Part shown: piece by piece, positions 9,234 through 19,714 of the stretch
Position numbering within the stretch: the stretch's first letter is position 1
Layout: each line of letters opens with the position of its first letter
Source: Alishewanella jeotgali KCTC 22429
GTDB lineage: Bacteria; Pseudomonadota; Gammaproteobacteria; Enterobacterales; Alteromonadaceae
Assembly (NCBI RefSeq): GCF_000245735.1
Contig: NZ_AHTH01000045.1
Coordinates: 62,001-126,000, forward strand
DNA: 64,000 nt
Reading direction: 5' to 3'
The notes under the pieces: generated by a model
The model's input: the letters and a program-made list of their open reading frames with translations, nothing else
Database searches by the model: none
Told to the model about the DNA's origin: nothing
Made by a program: the position numbers and the translations under genes

Positions 9234-10175
9234 ATGAACAAAGTGCTGTTATGGCTAGGCGTAGTGCTGATTCTCAGCAGCACTGTCGCCAAGGCCGATG
9301 AAGAAGGGTGGGCCCTGCTGGAGCGGGTGCAGCAAAGCGTCAGGCAGCACAATTTTGATACCTCCTTCGTGATCCTCAAAGGTAATCAGGTTGAGTCCTA
9401 CCGTTGGTTACATGGTCGGCAGCAGCAAGCTGAGATTGAGCATCTGGTGCCGATGTTTGCCGAAGGTGTCGACATTCTGCGACGTGACAGCCAGGTGTAT
9501 TATCTGCTTAGTGAACGTCCGGCGTTAATTACGCACAGCCGCTTTATTAAAGAACTACCAGCCTTATTCTATCAGGAACCGTCCCGTTTAAAGTCGCTGT
9601 ACAATGCGGTGTTGGGTAGTGCGTCCATGGTCGATGGCCGCAGCGCGCAATTATTGCGCTTATCTGCCCATTCGGCCGCCCGCTACCACTATTGGTTGTG
9701 GGTTGACGTTGAAACCGCTTTCCCGCTGCGACTGGATACCTTAATTACCTCTGCCGATATGCAACAGGCAGCACTTGAGATCTGGCAGGTTACGCACTTG
9801 AGTATCAGCAGTGAAATGTCAGATAACCTGAAGCAGCTGTTGGAGATTGAATTACCGGATGCGACGGCCTTGACCCTGAGCCAACCGCCACAACGACACC
9901 TGCTACACTGGTTACCTGATGGCTATCAGGTGGTCGCTGAGCCACTGGCTATCCCGCAGCTGCAACCGGAAATTCAGAGTTACTGGTTGCTGTCGGACGG
10001 ACTGCACCAGATCTCGGTGTTTGTACAGCCCGGTCAGCGTTTACCGGCGCAAGCCTATCGCGATGGTGCCCTGACGATTTTTGTCAAATCCGATCCGCAG
10101 CAGGACGTTACGGTAATAGGTCCAGTCAGCCTGGAAATTGCCCAGCGTCTGGCGGCAGCCGTGACGCAAAAATAA
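9234..10175 (+). CDS. rseB: Periplasmic sigma-E regulatory protein RseB (MucB)
   Basis: This 313-residue exported protein protects RseA from DegS cleavage and senses lipopolysaccharide intermediates. The signal peptide MNKVLLWLGVVLILSSTVAKA is followed by an N-terminal LolA-like domain (about 25-195) and a smaller C-terminal domain. The length fits the family (E. coli 318). Its stop codon overlaps the rseC ATG by 1 bp. Confidence 0.93.
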   Translation: MNKVLLWLGVVLILSSTVAKADEEGWALLERVQQSVRQHNFDTSFVILKGNQVESYRWLHGRQQQAEIEHLVPMFAEGVDILRRDSQVYYLLSERPALITHSRFIKELPALFYQEPSRLKSLYNAVLGSASMVDGRSAQLLRLSAHSAARYHYWLWVDVETAFPLRLDTLITSADMQQAALEIWQVTHLSISSEMSDNLKQLLEIELPDATALTLSQPPQRHLLHWLPDGYQVVAEPLAIPQLQPEIQSYWLLSDGLHQISVFVQPGQRLPAQAYRDGALTIFVKSDPQQDVTVIGPVSLEIAQRLAAAVTQK

Positions 10176-10636
10176 TGCAGGTCGATGAAATTGCGACTGT
10201 GGTCGCCACCGAACAGCACGGGGTCTGGCTTACCACCACACCCGCCGGCAGTTGTAACAGCTGTCAGGTAAGTGGCGACTGTGGCACCGGCATTGTCGCC
10301 AAAACCTTTACCCCGCGTCAGCAACGGTTTTTTGTCAGCACTGAGCTTAAGCTGTTACCTGGCGAGCAGGTGCGGATTGGCATTGCGCAGCAAGGGTTGT
10401 TGCTGGCGGCGTTACTGGTCTATCTGTTGCCGTTGGCGCTGATGTTACTGAGCGTCACGGTGTTAAATGTCTTTTGGCAAGTGGCCGAAATCTGGTCGCT
10501 GCTGCTGGCCGTAATGGCTATGGCGCTTGGGTTTTATCTGGCCCGGCGTTATGATCAGCGGCCGGGGCAGTCAGAGCAGGTGCAGATCCTGGAAGTGTTA
10601 CCGCAGCTGGCCTTGCATCGCGTGCAACCAGACTAA
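10175..10636 (+). CDS. rseC: SoxR-reducing system / sigma-E regulator RseC
   Basis: This 153-residue inner-membrane protein has an N-terminal cysteine cluster (SCNSCQVSGDCG, cysteines 27, 30 and 36) and two adjacent membrane segments in the middle. RseC/RsxC-associated proteins of this family take part in reduction of SoxR and have a modest effect on sigma-E activity. The position at the end of the rpoE-rseAB cluster and the cysteine pattern make the assignment firm. Confidence 0.92.
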   Translation: MQVDEIATVVATEQHGVWLTTTPAGSCNSCQVSGDCGTGIVAKTFTPRQQRFFVSTELKLLPGEQVRIGIAQQGLLLAALLVYLLPLALMLLSVTVLNVFWQVAEIWSLLLAVMAMALGFYLARRYDQRPGQSEQVQILEVLPQLALHRVQPD

Positions 10637-10787
10637 GCCGCTAAACACTCAGCCAACAAACATAGCAAGCTTAAGCCGGATAGAGTACAATTCGCGCTAA
10701 TTTCAATACTAACCCGCATTGTCCTCCCCCTATGCCGCCGCTGTGGCTGCATTCAGGTGACAGTGCACTCAGTTTTTTGCGGATAAG

Positions 10788-12587
10788 ATGCCAAAACTCG
10801 ACCATATCAGAAACTTTTCAATTATCGCCCACATTGACCACGGTAAGTCGACCTTATCAGATCGTTTGATCCAGTTTTGTGGCGGTTTAAGTGACCGGGA
10901 AATGCAACAGCAGGTGCTGGATTCGATGGATCTGGAGCGTGAGCGTGGTATTACCATCAAAGCGCAAAGCGTGACCCTGCATTATCAGGCTGATGATGGC
11001 AACACCTATCAGCTGAACTTTATCGACACCCCGGGTCATGTCGACTTTACCTATGAGGTAAGCCGCTCACTGGCCGCCTGTGAAGGGGCACTGCTGGTAG
11101 TGGATGCCGGTCAGGGTGTCGAGGCACAAACTGTGGCTAACTGTTACACCGCACTGGAAATGAATCTCGAAGTATTGCCGGTGCTGAATAAGATCGATTT
11201 GCCGCAGGCGGAACCGGATCGGGTATCGGAAGAAATCGAAGATATTATCGGTATCGAAGCGGTCGGCGCTGTGCAGTGCTCGGCGAAAACCGGCCTGGGT
11301 ATCAAAGATGTGCTGGAAACTATCGTTAAGAAAATCCCGGCACCGGAAGGCGAGCCTGAGGGCCCAACCCAGGCATTAATTATTGATTCCTGGTTCGACT
11401 CTTATCAGGGCGTAGTGTCACTGGTGCGGGTTAAGCACGGTAGTATCAAAGCCAAAGATAAAATTAAAGTTATGTCGACCGGCCAGGTGTATGAAGTGGA
11501 TAAAGTCGGGGTCTTTAGCCCGAAAGCCACTAACACCGGCGAATTAAAAACTGGCGAAGTTGGCTTTGTCATTGCTGGTATTAAAGAAATTAAAGGTGCG
11601 CCGGTTGGTGATACGCTGACGCTGGCCAAAAATAGTGCCGATAAGCCACTGCCTGGTTTTAAACGGATCAAGCCACAGGTTTATGCCGGGGTGTTCCCGG
11701 TGTCCAGTGACGATTACGAAGATTTCCGCGACGCCCTGGCCAAACTGAGCTTGAATGACTCCTCGTTATTCTATGAACCGGAGAACTCCGGAGCCTTGGG
11801 CTTTGGCTTCCGCATTGGTTTCCTCGGTATGCTGCATATGGAAATCATTCAGGAACGCTTAGAGCGCGAATATGATCTGGACCTGATCACCACGGCACCG
11901 ACGGTAGTCTATGAGGTGCTGAAAAAGAACGGCGAAACGATTATGGTCGATAACCCCAGTGATCTGCCAGCGACCAATGATATTGATGAGATCCGCGAGC
12001 CGATCGTGGAAGCGCATATTCTGGTACCGCAGGAATATCTGGGTAACGTTATTACGCTCTGTATTGAGAAACGTGGTACTCAAGTCAATATGAGCTATCA
12101 CGGCCGTCAGGTGGCAGTGGTGTATGAACTGCCTATGGCAGAAGTGGTGATGGACTTCTTCGATCGCCTGAAGTCGACCAGCCGTGGCTATGCCTCACTG
12201 GACTACAGCTTTAAACGCTTCCAGACCTCGAATATGCAGCGGGTGGATATACTGATTAACGGTGAGCGGGTCGATGCGCTGGCCATTATCAGCCACATTG
12301 ATTTTGCGCAAAGCCGTGGCCGTGAACTGGCAGAGAAGTTAAAAGAGCTGATCCCACGCCAGATGTTTGATATCGCGATCCAGGCGGCGATCGGTAACCA
12401 TGTGATTGCCCGGACCACGGTTAAACAGCTACGGAAAAACGTTTTGGCCAAGTGTTATGGCGGTGACGTTAGCCGGAAGAAAAAGCTGCTGCAAAAGCAG
12501 AAAGAAGGTAAAAAGCGGATGAAGCAGGTCGGTAATGTGGAAGTACCACAGGAAGCCTTCCTGGCCATTCTGAAAGTCGGAAAATAA
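10788..12587 (+). CDS. lepA: Elongation factor 4 (LepA)
   Basis: This ribosomal GTPase of 599 residues affects back-translocation, ribosome biogenesis and translation under ionic stress. The P-loop [14 protein letters not shown] is at the N-terminus; [12 protein letters not shown] and NKIDLP (G3 and G4) follow. The unique LepA C-terminal domain is present ([20 protein letters not shown]). Length matches E. coli (599). It is separated from rseC by 151 bp, so a separate promoter is plausible, and is followed 12 bp later by lepB. Confidence 0.98.
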   Translation: MPKLDHIRNFSIIAHIDHGKSTLSDRLIQFCGGLSDREMQQQVLDSMDLERERGITIKAQSVTLHYQADDGNTYQLNFIDTPGHVDFTYEVSRSLAACEGALLVVDAGQGVEAQTVANCYTALEMNLEVLPVLNKIDLPQAEPDRVSEEIEDIIGIEAVGAVQCSAKTGLGIKDVLETIVKKIPAPEGEPEGPTQALIIDSWFDSYQGVVSLVRVKHGSIKAKDKIKVMSTGQVYEVDKVGVFSPKATNTGELKTGEVGFVIAGIKEIKGAPVGDTLTLAKNSADKPLPGFKRIKPQVYAGVFPVSSDDYEDFRDALAKLSLNDSSLFYEPENSGALGFGFRIGFLGMLHMEIIQERLEREYDLDLITTAPTVVYEVLKKNGETIMVDNPSDLPATNDIDEIREPIVEAHILVPQEYLGNVITLCIEKRGTQVNMSYHGRQVAVVYELPMAEVVMDFFDRLKSTSRGYASLDYSFKRFQTSNMQRVDILINGERVDALAIISHIDFAQSRGRELAEKLKELIPRQMFDIAIQAAIGNHVIARTTVKQLRKNVLAKCYGGDVSRKKKLLQKQKEGKKRMKQVGNVEVPQEAFLAILKVGK

Positions 12588-12599
12588 TAAGGACAGCTA

Positions 12600-13523
12600 A
12601 TGGCGGGCTATTTTTCAATTCTACTGGTGCTGTTAACGCTAAGTTTTGGTGTTATCTGGTTGCTGGATAAGTTTTATCTGGCACCACAGCGGCAACTGCG
12701 TCTGGCCGGTGCCCGGGCGCAGGCAAAAACTGCGCTGCCGCTGCAGGCCGAAGAGGAAATTCTGAAAGAGTCTGCTGTAGTGGAAACGGCCAAGTCGCTG
12801 TTTCCGCTGGTGGCTGCGATCACAATTTTACGCTCCTTTTTATTTGAACCCTTTCAAATCCCTTCCGGTTCGATGATGCCCACCCTATTGGTCGGTGATT
12901 TTATTCTGGTGCAAAAATTTGCCTATGATGTCAAAGATCCGGTCTGGCGCACGACGCTGTGGAGCAACAAGACGCCCCAACGCGGCGATGTTGCTGTCTT
13001 TAAATACCCGCTTAATACCAAAATTGATTACATCAAAAGGGTGGTCGGGGTGCCGGGAGATCGAATCGTCTATCGGAATAAACAGCTGTTTATCGCGAAA
13101 AACTGCGCGACTCCTGTGGTCAGTGGTTGCGGTGAGCTGCAAGCGGTACCGATGACTTTTCAGGATGAGGGCGAGTTTTATCTGGGGCCTATGCCACAAA
13201 GCCGCTTCCTGGAGCAGTTGGGCGAGGTGGAGCATCAGGTGCTGACCACGCCAATGAAACCGGAAGATTTCCGCAACTATTTCCGGCAGCGCGGTACTGA
13301 TATCGAAGAGTTTATTGTGCCGGAAGGGCATTATTTTGTGCTGGGCGATAACCGCGATAATAGCGTCGACAGTCGGTTTTGGGGCTTTGTGCCGGCCGAT
13401 AATCTGGTTGGTAAAGCCGTCTTTATCTGGATGAGTTTCGAATTTAGTGAAGATCCGAATAGCTGGTTACCACGCTGGGTGCCGGTTGGTGTCCGTTTTG
13501 AGCGGTTAGGCCGGATCCAATAG
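12600..13523 (+). CDS. lepB: Signal peptidase I
   Basis: This inner-membrane serine protease removes signal peptides from exported proteins. Two N-terminal membrane segments (residues ~3-21 and ~63-80) precede the periplasmic catalytic domain. The catalytic serine lies in [13 protein letters not shown], the lysine general base in [12 protein letters not shown], and the family motif [14 protein letters not shown] is intact. It has 307 residues (E. coli 324). It lies in the conserved lepA-lepB-rnc-era order. Confidence 0.97.
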   Translation: MAGYFSILLVLLTLSFGVIWLLDKFYLAPQRQLRLAGARAQAKTALPLQAEEEILKESAVVETAKSLFPLVAAITILRSFLFEPFQIPSGSMMPTLLVGDFILVQKFAYDVKDPVWRTTLWSNKTPQRGDVAVFKYPLNTKIDYIKRVVGVPGDRIVYRNKQLFIAKNCATPVVSGCGELQAVPMTFQDEGEFYLGPMPQSRFLEQLGEVEHQVLTTPMKPEDFRNYFRQRGTDIEEFIVPEGHYFVLGDNRDNSVDSRFWGFVPADNLVGKAVFIWMSFEFSEDPNSWLPRWVPVGVRFERLGRIQ

Positions 13524-13525
13524 CG

Positions 13526-14206
13526 ATGCCGATGCAAAAATCTTTAAGCCCCCTGATGCGTAAGCTGGGCTATCAATTTAATCAGCTGAGTTTATTGGAA
13601 CAGGCGCTGACGCACCGCAGCTGCAAAGGTCAACATAACGAGCGGCTGGAATTTCTCGGTGATGCCCTGCTGGGGCTGATTATCGCAGAAGCCTTGTTTG
13701 CCCGCTTCCCGCAAACCCGCGAGGGTGATCTGACGCGGATGCGCTCTGCACTGGTCAAAGGCGTTACCCTGGCTTCTATTGCTCAGGAGTTGGGGCTGTC
13801 GGATTTTTTACGACTGGGGCCGGGCGAATTGAAGAGCGGTGGCTTTCGCCGAGAATCCATTCTGGCTGATGCGCTGGAAGCGATCTTGGGGGCTATCTAT
13901 TTAGATAGCGGTATGGAAGCCTGTAAAGGCCGGATCCTTGAGTGGTTTGGTCCAAGATTAGAAGAAATTGCGCCGGGTCAGCAGAAAGACTCGAAAACCC
14001 AGTTGCAGGAATATCTGCAGGGGCTACGCTTACCGCTACCGACCTATGAAGTGATTGCCACTGTCGGGGAAGCGCACCAACAAACTTTTACCGTGCGCTG
14101 TACTGTGCTGGGAAGGACTCCTATTACCGCGACCGGTTCATCCCGGCGCAAGGCGGAGCAGGATGCTGCTGCGCTGGCTTTGGAACAATTAAAGCATGAC
14201 CGTTAG
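13526..14206 (+). CDS. rnc: Ribonuclease III
   Basis: This double-strand-specific endoribonuclease processes rRNA precursors and many mRNAs. The signature [17 protein letters not shown] carries the catalytic acidic residues; the second acidic pair lies in [16 protein letters not shown]. The C-terminal dsRNA-binding domain begins near [12 protein letters not shown]. It has 226 residues (E. coli 226). ATG codons at 13526 and 13532 are both possible starts. Its end overlaps era by 11 bp. Confidence 0.97.
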   Translation: MPMQKSLSPLMRKLGYQFNQLSLLEQALTHRSCKGQHNERLEFLGDALLGLIIAEALFARFPQTREGDLTRMRSALVKGVTLASIAQELGLSDFLRLGPGELKSGGFRRESILADALEAILGAIYLDSGMEACKGRILEWFGPRLEEIAPGQQKDSKTQLQEYLQGLRLPLPTYEVIATVGEAHQQTFTVRCTVLGRTPITATGSSRRKAEQDAAALALEQLKHDR

Positions 14207-15098
14207 TCCCTCTACTTTTGCCGGCCTGGTGGCCATCGTTGGCCGCCCGAATGTAGGTAAATCTACGCTACTGAACAAACTGGTTGGTCAGAAAGTGAGT
14301 ATTACCTCGAAAAAACCGCAAACCACCCGGCACCGTATTGTTGGTATTGATACTGAAGGTGACTACCAGGCGGTGTTTGTCGATACCCCCGGCCTGCATA
14401 TCGATGAAAAGCGGGCGATTAACCGTTTGATGAATAAGGCGGCAGCCACCTCCATTCTGGACGTCGAATTTGTGCTCTTTGTAGTAGAAGGCACCCGTTG
14501 GCATGATGACGATCAGATGGTACTGAACAAACTGATTGCTGCGAAAAAGCCGGTGATCCTGGTCGTCAACAAGGTCGACTTGTATAAAGACAAAGCGGAA
14601 TTACTGCCACATTTACAGTGGCTGGGTAGCCAGTTAGATTTTCTGGATGTGGTGCCGTTATCGGCCGAGAGCGGTGACAATGTCGCCACTTTGCGCAAGG
14701 TGGTGCAACAGCATTTACCCCCTTGTGAATTCCTGTTTCCGGAAGATTATGTTACCGATCGCTCGCAGCGCTTTATGGCGGCGGAGATTGTGCGCGAGAA
14801 GCTGATGCGCTTCCTCGGTGATGAGTTGCCTTATGCAGTGACCGTCGAGATTGAGCGCTTTAAGTGGGAAGAAAAGCATTTTCATATCGCTGCGCTGGTG
14901 CTGGTGGAGCGCGATAGCCAAAAGAGAATGGTGATCGGCAACAAAGGCGAACGGATTAAGCAAATTGCTACCGAAGCCCGGCTGGATATGGCAGCCATGC
15001 TGGAAGCGCCGGTGTTTCTGCAAATCTGGGTTAAAGTAAAATCGGGCTGGGCCGACGATGAGCGCGCCCTGCGCAGTCTGGGCTACGGCGAAGATTAA
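14196..15098 (+). CDS. era: Ribosome-associated GTPase Era
   Basis: This 300-residue GTPase binds the 3' end of 16S rRNA and is needed for 30S maturation. The P-loop [20 protein letters not shown] and NKVD motifs are present. A C-terminal KH domain is recognisable from [17 protein letters not shown]. The length matches E. coli Era (301). It overlaps rnc and is followed 7 bp later by the preferred recO start. Confidence 0.97.
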   Translation: MTVSPSTFAGLVAIVGRPNVGKSTLLNKLVGQKVSITSKKPQTTRHRIVGIDTEGDYQAVFVDTPGLHIDEKRAINRLMNKAAATSILDVEFVLFVVEGTRWHDDDQMVLNKLIAAKKPVILVVNKVDLYKDKAELLPHLQWLGSQLDFLDVVPLSAESGDNVATLRKVVQQHLPPCEFLFPEDYVTDRSQRFMAAEIVREKLMRFLGDELPYAVTVEIERFKWEEKHFHIAALVLVERDSQKRMVIGNKGERIKQIATEARLDMAAMLEAPVFLQIWVKVKSGWADDERALRSLGYGED

Positions 15099-15105
15099 CC
15101 AGGCG

Positions 15106-15801
15106 ATGGACGGAAGATTGTGGCCAGCTTACATCCTGCACAGCCGTCCCTATCAGGAAAACAAACTCTTGCTGCAACTGCTGTTGCCGGAGCAAGGCCG
15201 GATCAGCGCTGTCGTAAGACGGCGTAGCGGTAAACAACACCGGGCACTGCAACCCTTCCAACCCTATTTATTGAGTCTCGGCGGCCGTAGCGCGCTAAAA
15301 ACCGTATTGCAGCTAGAGGAGCAGGCGGCGGCCTATCCGTATCGCGGCCGGGTGTTATACAGTGCCCTGTATTTAAATGAGCTGCTGTGCCGGCTCTGGC
15401 CTGCTGATCTTGGTTCGGATAGTCTGTTTGCCGATTACCAGCAAAGTTTAGTGGCGCTGGCACAAAGCTGCAGCGATGGCATGCTGGAGCAAGCGTTGCG
15501 GCAGTTTGAATTTGCCTTGCTCGCTGAGCTCGGGCAATTACCGGCGTTGGAGCTGGATGCGGCAGCACAGCCAGTTCAGGCTGAGCAATACTATCAATTC
15601 GCTGCCGAGCAAGGGCTTGTGCTCAGTCCTCAGGGCTGGCGCGGTGCCGCCTTATTGGCGATCGCCGCTGGCGACTGGCAACAGCCGGACGCCCTGCGGG
15701 TTGCTAAACAATTAAGCCGGCAGCTGCTCGCGCCGTTGCTCGGCGATAAACCTTTAACCAGCCGTGCTCTGTTTCAGCAACTGAGCAGCGGGCCGGCCTA
15801 A
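15106..15801 (+). CDS. recO: DNA repair protein RecO
   Basis: This RecFOR-pathway mediator helps load RecA on SSB-coated gaps. The N-terminal OB fold is seen in [20 protein letters not shown]...GRISAVVRR, and the C-terminal helical domain follows. The ATG at 15106 gives 231 residues and fits the family; an in-frame extension back to 15058 would overlap era and add residues not seen in RecO. The usual zinc-binding cysteines of some RecO proteins are absent, as in E. coli. Confidence 0.92.
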   Translation: MDGRLWPAYILHSRPYQENKLLLQLLLPEQGRISAVVRRRSGKQHRALQPFQPYLLSLGGRSALKTVLQLEEQAAAYPYRGRVLYSALYLNELLCRLWPADLGSDSLFADYQQSLVALAQSCSDGMLEQALRQFEFALLAELGQLPALELDAAAQPVQAEQYYQFAAEQGLVLSPQGWRGAALLAIAAGDWQQPDALRVAKQLSRQLLAPLLGDKPLTSRALFQQLSSGPA

Positions 15802-15815
15802 TCACGGAGTTTGTT

Positions 15816-16544
15816 ATGTCTGCAATTTATTTAGGCGTGAATATCGATCATATTGCAACGGTGCGTAATGCCCGTGGCACAGCCTATCCGGAGCCGGTGC
15901 ATGCCGCTTTGCTGGCCGAGCAATATGGTGCGGATGGGATCACTGTGCATCTGCGGGAAGACCGCCGCCATATTATTGATCGCGATGTCTTTATTTTGCG
16001 CGAAACCATCGGCACCCGACTTAATTTTGAGATGGCGGTGACCGAAGAGATGTTGGCCATTGCCGGTAAACTGAAGCCGCATTTTAGCTGTCTGGTTCCT
16101 GAAAAGCGCGAAGAGTTAACCACTGAGGGGGGCTTAGAGGTTGCCGGCCAGCTTAGTAAAATTCGTGCAGCAGTACAGCAGCTGCAGGCTGATAATATTC
16201 TGGTGTCGTTGTTTATTGATGCCGATAAAAAGCAAATTGACGCCGCAGCCGAAGTGGGCGCTCCCTTTATCGAGATCCATACCGGCCATTATGCAGAAAC
16301 CAGTGGTGCTGTGCAGCAAGCTGAGTTAGCACGGATTGCCGAAGCGGCTGCTTATGCGGCGTCACTGGGTATTACGGTAAATGCCGGTCATGGCCTGCAC
16401 TATCATAATGTACAGCCGATTGCCGCTATTCCGCAGATGTACGAGCTGAATATTGGCCATGCCATTATCGCCCGCGCCTTGTTTAGTGGCCTGGGGCCGG
16501 CCGTGGCAGAAATGAAACGCTTAATGGTTGAGGCCAGAGGCTAA
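15816..16544 (+). CDS. pdxJ: Pyridoxine 5'-phosphate synthase
   Basis: This TIM-barrel enzyme condenses 1-deoxyxylulose 5-phosphate with 3-amino-2-oxopropyl phosphate in the final ring-closing step of pyridoxine phosphate synthesis. The N-terminus [17 protein letters not shown] is highly characteristic, as is the later [12 protein letters not shown] segment. It has 242 residues (E. coli 243). The stop codon overlaps the acpS ATG by 1 bp (TAATG), as in the conserved pdxJ-acpS pair. Confidence 0.97.
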   Translation: MSAIYLGVNIDHIATVRNARGTAYPEPVHAALLAEQYGADGITVHLREDRRHIIDRDVFILRETIGTRLNFEMAVTEEMLAIAGKLKPHFSCLVPEKREELTTEGGLEVAGQLSKIRAAVQQLQADNILVSLFIDADKKQIDAAAEVGAPFIEIHTGHYAETSGAVQQAELARIAEAAAYAASLGITVNAGHGLHYHNVQPIAAIPQMYELNIGHAIIARALFSGLGPAVAEMKRLMVEARG

Positions 16545-16921
16545 TGGCGATCCGCGGCCTGGGTACCGATATTGTGGCGATCGACCGGATCGCCGCCAGC
16601 TTGCAGAAAAGTCCGCGTTTGGTCAGCCGGGTGTTGACGCCATATGAGCAAGAGTGCTTCGCTGCGCATAGCCAGCGCGAGCGCTATTTTGCCAAGCGTT
16701 TTGCGGCCAAGGAAGCCGCTGCCAAGGCGCTTGGCACCGGTATTGGCCGTGGCATTTCCTTTCAGCATTTTGAAATTCGTAATGATGCTTTGGGTAAGCC
16801 GGAGTTACAGTTAAGCGGTCATGCCGCTGAGCGGGCGAACCAGCTTGGAGTAACAGCGGTATGGCTCAGTATCAGTGATGAACAGGCTTATGCCTGTGCT
16901 ACTGTAGTGCTGGAAGGCTGA
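16544..16921 (+). CDS. acpS: Holo-acyl-carrier-protein synthase
   Basis: This enzyme transfers 4'-phosphopantetheine from CoA to acyl carrier protein. The two family motifs are intact: GLGTDIVAIDRI (magnesium-binding aspartate) and FAAKEAAAKALGTG. It has 125 residues (E. coli 126). It is the last gene of the rpoE-to-acpS run. Its last 34 bp overlap the 3' end of barA on the opposite strand, with no room for a separate terminator. Confidence 0.96.
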   Translation: MAIRGLGTDIVAIDRIAASLQKSPRLVSRVLTPYEQECFAAHSQRERYFAKRFAAKEAAAKALGTGIGRGISFQHFEIRNDALGKPELQLSGHAAERANQLGVTAVWLSISDEQAYACATVVLEG

Positions 16922-19632
16922 CTCAGTTCGGGTGGCAGCCGGGTGTCAGCCTGCAGTAACAGCGCTAACACATCCTCCAGCTCCGACAGCTCCGGCTCCA
17001 GCGATTTGATACTGGCGCCTTTTTTCAGCTGGGTTTCCAGTCCTTCCAACAGATTCTTCAGGCGTGGCACACCGCTGTAGCAACAGGCGCCATGCAGCTT
17101 GTGTAACGCATGCAGTAGCAGTTGCTGTTCGTTATCAGTGATGGCTTGCTGAATTTGCCGGCTGGCCTGCGGTAAAGATTGGATCAGCAGCTGCAGCATC
17201 TCCTGCGCCAATTCCGCTTTACCAGCGGCCCGTTGTAAGGCCTGAGTCCAGTCAATCAGCGGTACAGCCTGTAAGATAACGGGTGAGGCACTGGGTTGCG
17301 TTTTTTGCAGCGCACAGAACTCCTGCAGCGTGCAATGCAGCATTTGTTCGTCCAGCGGCTTAGTCAGAAACTCATTAAACCCCAGTGCTAATAATCTTTC
17401 GCGTTCGCCTTCCAACGCGTGAGCGGTGACGGCAATAATCGGTGTATGTTCGTTCAGCGAGCTTTGCCGGATCCGTTGGCAGGCGGTGATGCCATCCATC
17501 ACCGGCATATTAATATCCATAAAAATAATATCGTACACATGCTGGGTGGTTTTCTGCCAGGCAGCTGCGCCGTCATGGGCTGACTCCAGCTCCTGTACCC
17601 GGTCGCTAAGCAGGGTGTTGATCAGTTTCAGATTGGCTTCATTGTCATCTACGGTCAGCACCCGCAATGCTGCCCGCTGTTGTTTCTCTTCGTCCGGTGC
17701 CGGTAATGCGGGTTGCGAGTAGGGTTGTGCCAGGGCTAACGCCAGTTTACGTGAGTGAGCCGGCTTGGGTAAGCAGGCGGTAGCGCCAGAGCCCAGTAGC
17801 ACTTCACGTAAATTCGGTGACAGTGTATTGACCAGCAGATAGACAAAGTGACAACTGAGGCGCAGTTGCTGCACCAGCGCAATAATATCATTCACCTGAT
17901 TGATGGCAACGGCACGGCCTACCAGGCCAATATCATAATGTTGCCGCGAGCTGAGTGCTTGTTGTAATTGCCCTTTGGTGGCGCAGGTCGTGACCTGCAT
18001 TCCCCAGCTATTTAACAGCTGCAGGGTGGCCTCGCGCGAATATTGTTGTGGCTCGAAATACAGTACCCGCTTGTTTTCCAGCTGCGTCAGCGGCAGCGGC
18101 TCGGCAACGGTTAACTGATGCTTCTGACACTTGATAGTAAACCAGAAGGTTGAACCTTCACCGAGCTTACTATCAAAGCCGATATTGCCCTGCATCGCCA
18201 GCACCAGCCGCTTACAAATTAATAATCCCAAGCCGGAGCCCGTTTGCTGATCCTGTTGCTCTGAGATGCTGGTACCATCAAATAACCGGCTTTGCTTTTC
18301 ATCGCTGATACCGCGGCCGGTATCCTTAACCGAGATATGTAAATTCAATTGTTCTTCAGACAGCGCCGTGGCACTGACCCGGATCACCACACTGCCATGT
18401 TCGGTAAATTTAATCGCATTACCTGCAATATTCATCAGGATCTGGGTTAGGCGAGCCGGATCGGCGACCACATCATCCGGACAGCCAGTTTCAAATAGCA
18501 GCACCAGCTCCAGCTGCTTGTCAAAAGCATTGGCAGCCAGCAATTCAACCGCATCGTTCAGCAGATCGCGCAGCGATACCGGCTCTGGATTAATCGCCAT
18601 CCGTCCCTCTTCCAGCCGGGAAAAGTCCAGCACATCATTAACCAGATGCAGCAGGCTGTTGGCCGATTTTTGAATGGTATGCAGATAATCACTTTGATGA
18701 GGATTCAGTGGTGTTTTCAGCAATTGCCGGGTAAAACCAATTACCGCATTCAGGGGCGTGCGTAACTCATGGCTCATTTTCGCCAGAAAGTCAGATTTTT
18801 GCCGGTTTTCTTCCACCGCTTTGCGACGCGAGAACTCCAGCTGAATGTTCTGGATTTCCAGCTGTTCCATACTTTGCTGCAGATCGCCGGTCACCTGTTC
18901 AATATTTTGCTGCATTTCCTGCTCAAGGGTGTTGAGCTGACCGGCCAGCTGCAGTAAACCCTGTTGCAGTTGCTCCAGTTCGTTGATGCCAAGCGCGTAG
19001 GGCTTTAAGCGATACTGGCCATCTAATAGCTGTTGTAACTGCCGCTTTAGGCGGCGTTGTGCAGTTAGCTGCTTCTGTACCAATAATAGTCCGAACAGTA
19101 ATGCCAGCAGCACAACGGCACTGACCAGTAACGCAGTATTGAGCAGATGGACTTGCTGCTGCAGCGCCAGAGGTTGCTGTTGCATCGCCAGTAATAAATA
19201 GCCAGGGCGTTCATCGATCAGTGGATTGGTCTTGAGCAGAGGTTGGTAAACCAACAGCATATCATCCTGCGGTTGATAGCTAAGCCGGGCGGGCTTTTGC
19301 TGGTGGATTTCCTGGTTGCTCAGATCGCGTTGACTGTTGCTGGTAAACAGCAGCTGACCATCAGCATCAAACAACGAGATACTGATGACTAAGGGTGAGT
19401 TAAGCCGGTGCGCATGCTCCAGTAATGCCTGCACGCCTTTGCTTTGTTGTAACAGCAATTGCTGACTACTGATAGCCAGGGGCAGGGCAATATTGGCTGC
19501 CTGCTCGTGTAAATTGCGCTGCAGATCCTGTTGCTGCTGATAGTTAAAATAGCCCCCCAGCAGAATACCCACCAGCAGGGTGGGTAACACAGCAGATAAG
19601 ATTAACCAGAGGCGTAAACCTATTTTCGGCAT
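16888..19632 (-). CDS. barA: Hybrid sensor histidine kinase BarA
   Basis: This tripartite hybrid kinase resembles BarA, which phosphorylates UvrY and thereby controls CsrB/CsrC RNAs that titrate CsrA. It has about 914 residues from the ATG at 19632. In order: membrane segment, periplasmic sensor (~30-165), second membrane segment, HAMP and coiled coil, H-box FLAKMSHELRTPLNAVIG, N-box NIAGNAIKFTEHG, a degenerate receiver, a true receiver with DIIFMDINMPVMDG, and a C-terminal HPt domain with LHALHKLHGACC. Placement next to rlmD and relA is the same as in E. coli. csrA, the end of this pathway, is also in the window at 60.3 kb. Confidence 0.9.
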   Translation of the reverse strand: MPKIGLRLWLILSAVLPTLLVGILLGGYFNYQQQQDLQRNLHEQAANIALPLAISSQQLLLQQSKGVQALLEHAHRLNSPLVISISLFDADGQLLFTSNSQRDLSNQEIHQQKPARLSYQPQDDMLLVYQPLLKTNPLIDERPGYLLLAMQQQPLALQQQVHLLNTALLVSAVVLLALLFGLLLVQKQLTAQRRLKRQLQQLLDGQYRLKPYALGINELEQLQQGLLQLAGQLNTLEQEMQQNIEQVTGDLQQSMEQLEIQNIQLEFSRRKAVEENRQKSDFLAKMSHELRTPLNAVIGFTRQLLKTPLNPHQSDYLHTIQKSANSLLHLVNDVLDFSRLEEGRMAINPEPVSLRDLLNDAVELLAANAFDKQLELVLLFETGCPDDVVADPARLTQILMNIAGNAIKFTEHGSVVIRVSATALSEEQLNLHISVKDTGRGISDEKQSRLFDGTSISEQQDQQTGSGLGLLICKRLVLAMQGNIGFDSKLGEGSTFWFTIKCQKHQLTVAEPLPLTQLENKRVLYFEPQQYSREATLQLLNSWGMQVTTCATKGQLQQALSSRQHYDIGLVGRAVAINQVNDIIALVQQLRLSCHFVYLLVNTLSPNLREVLLGSGATACLPKPAHSRKLALALAQPYSQPALPAPDEEKQQRAALRVLTVDDNEANLKLINTLLSDRVQELESAHDGAAAWQKTTQHVYDIIFMDINMPVMDGITACQRIRQSSLNEHTPIIAVTAHALEGERERLLALGFNEFLTKPLDEQMLHCTLQEFCALQKTQPSASPVILQAVPLIDWTQALQRAAGKAELAQEMLQLLIQSLPQASRQIQQAITDNEQQLLLHALHKLHGACCYSGVPRLKNLLEGLETQLKKGASIKSLEPELSELEDVLALLLQADTRLPPELSQPSSTTVAQA

Positions 19633-19714
19633 CGGGGGTCCGCATTTATCACAATTTGGCTCAGCCGTGTCATAATGACATATCGAACGCGAAAAACCTA
19701 TAAGACCCCACAAG

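Noticed and set aside
12885-13331. 148-residue minus-strand open frame
   Set aside because: It lies antisense within lepB and has no recognisable features.
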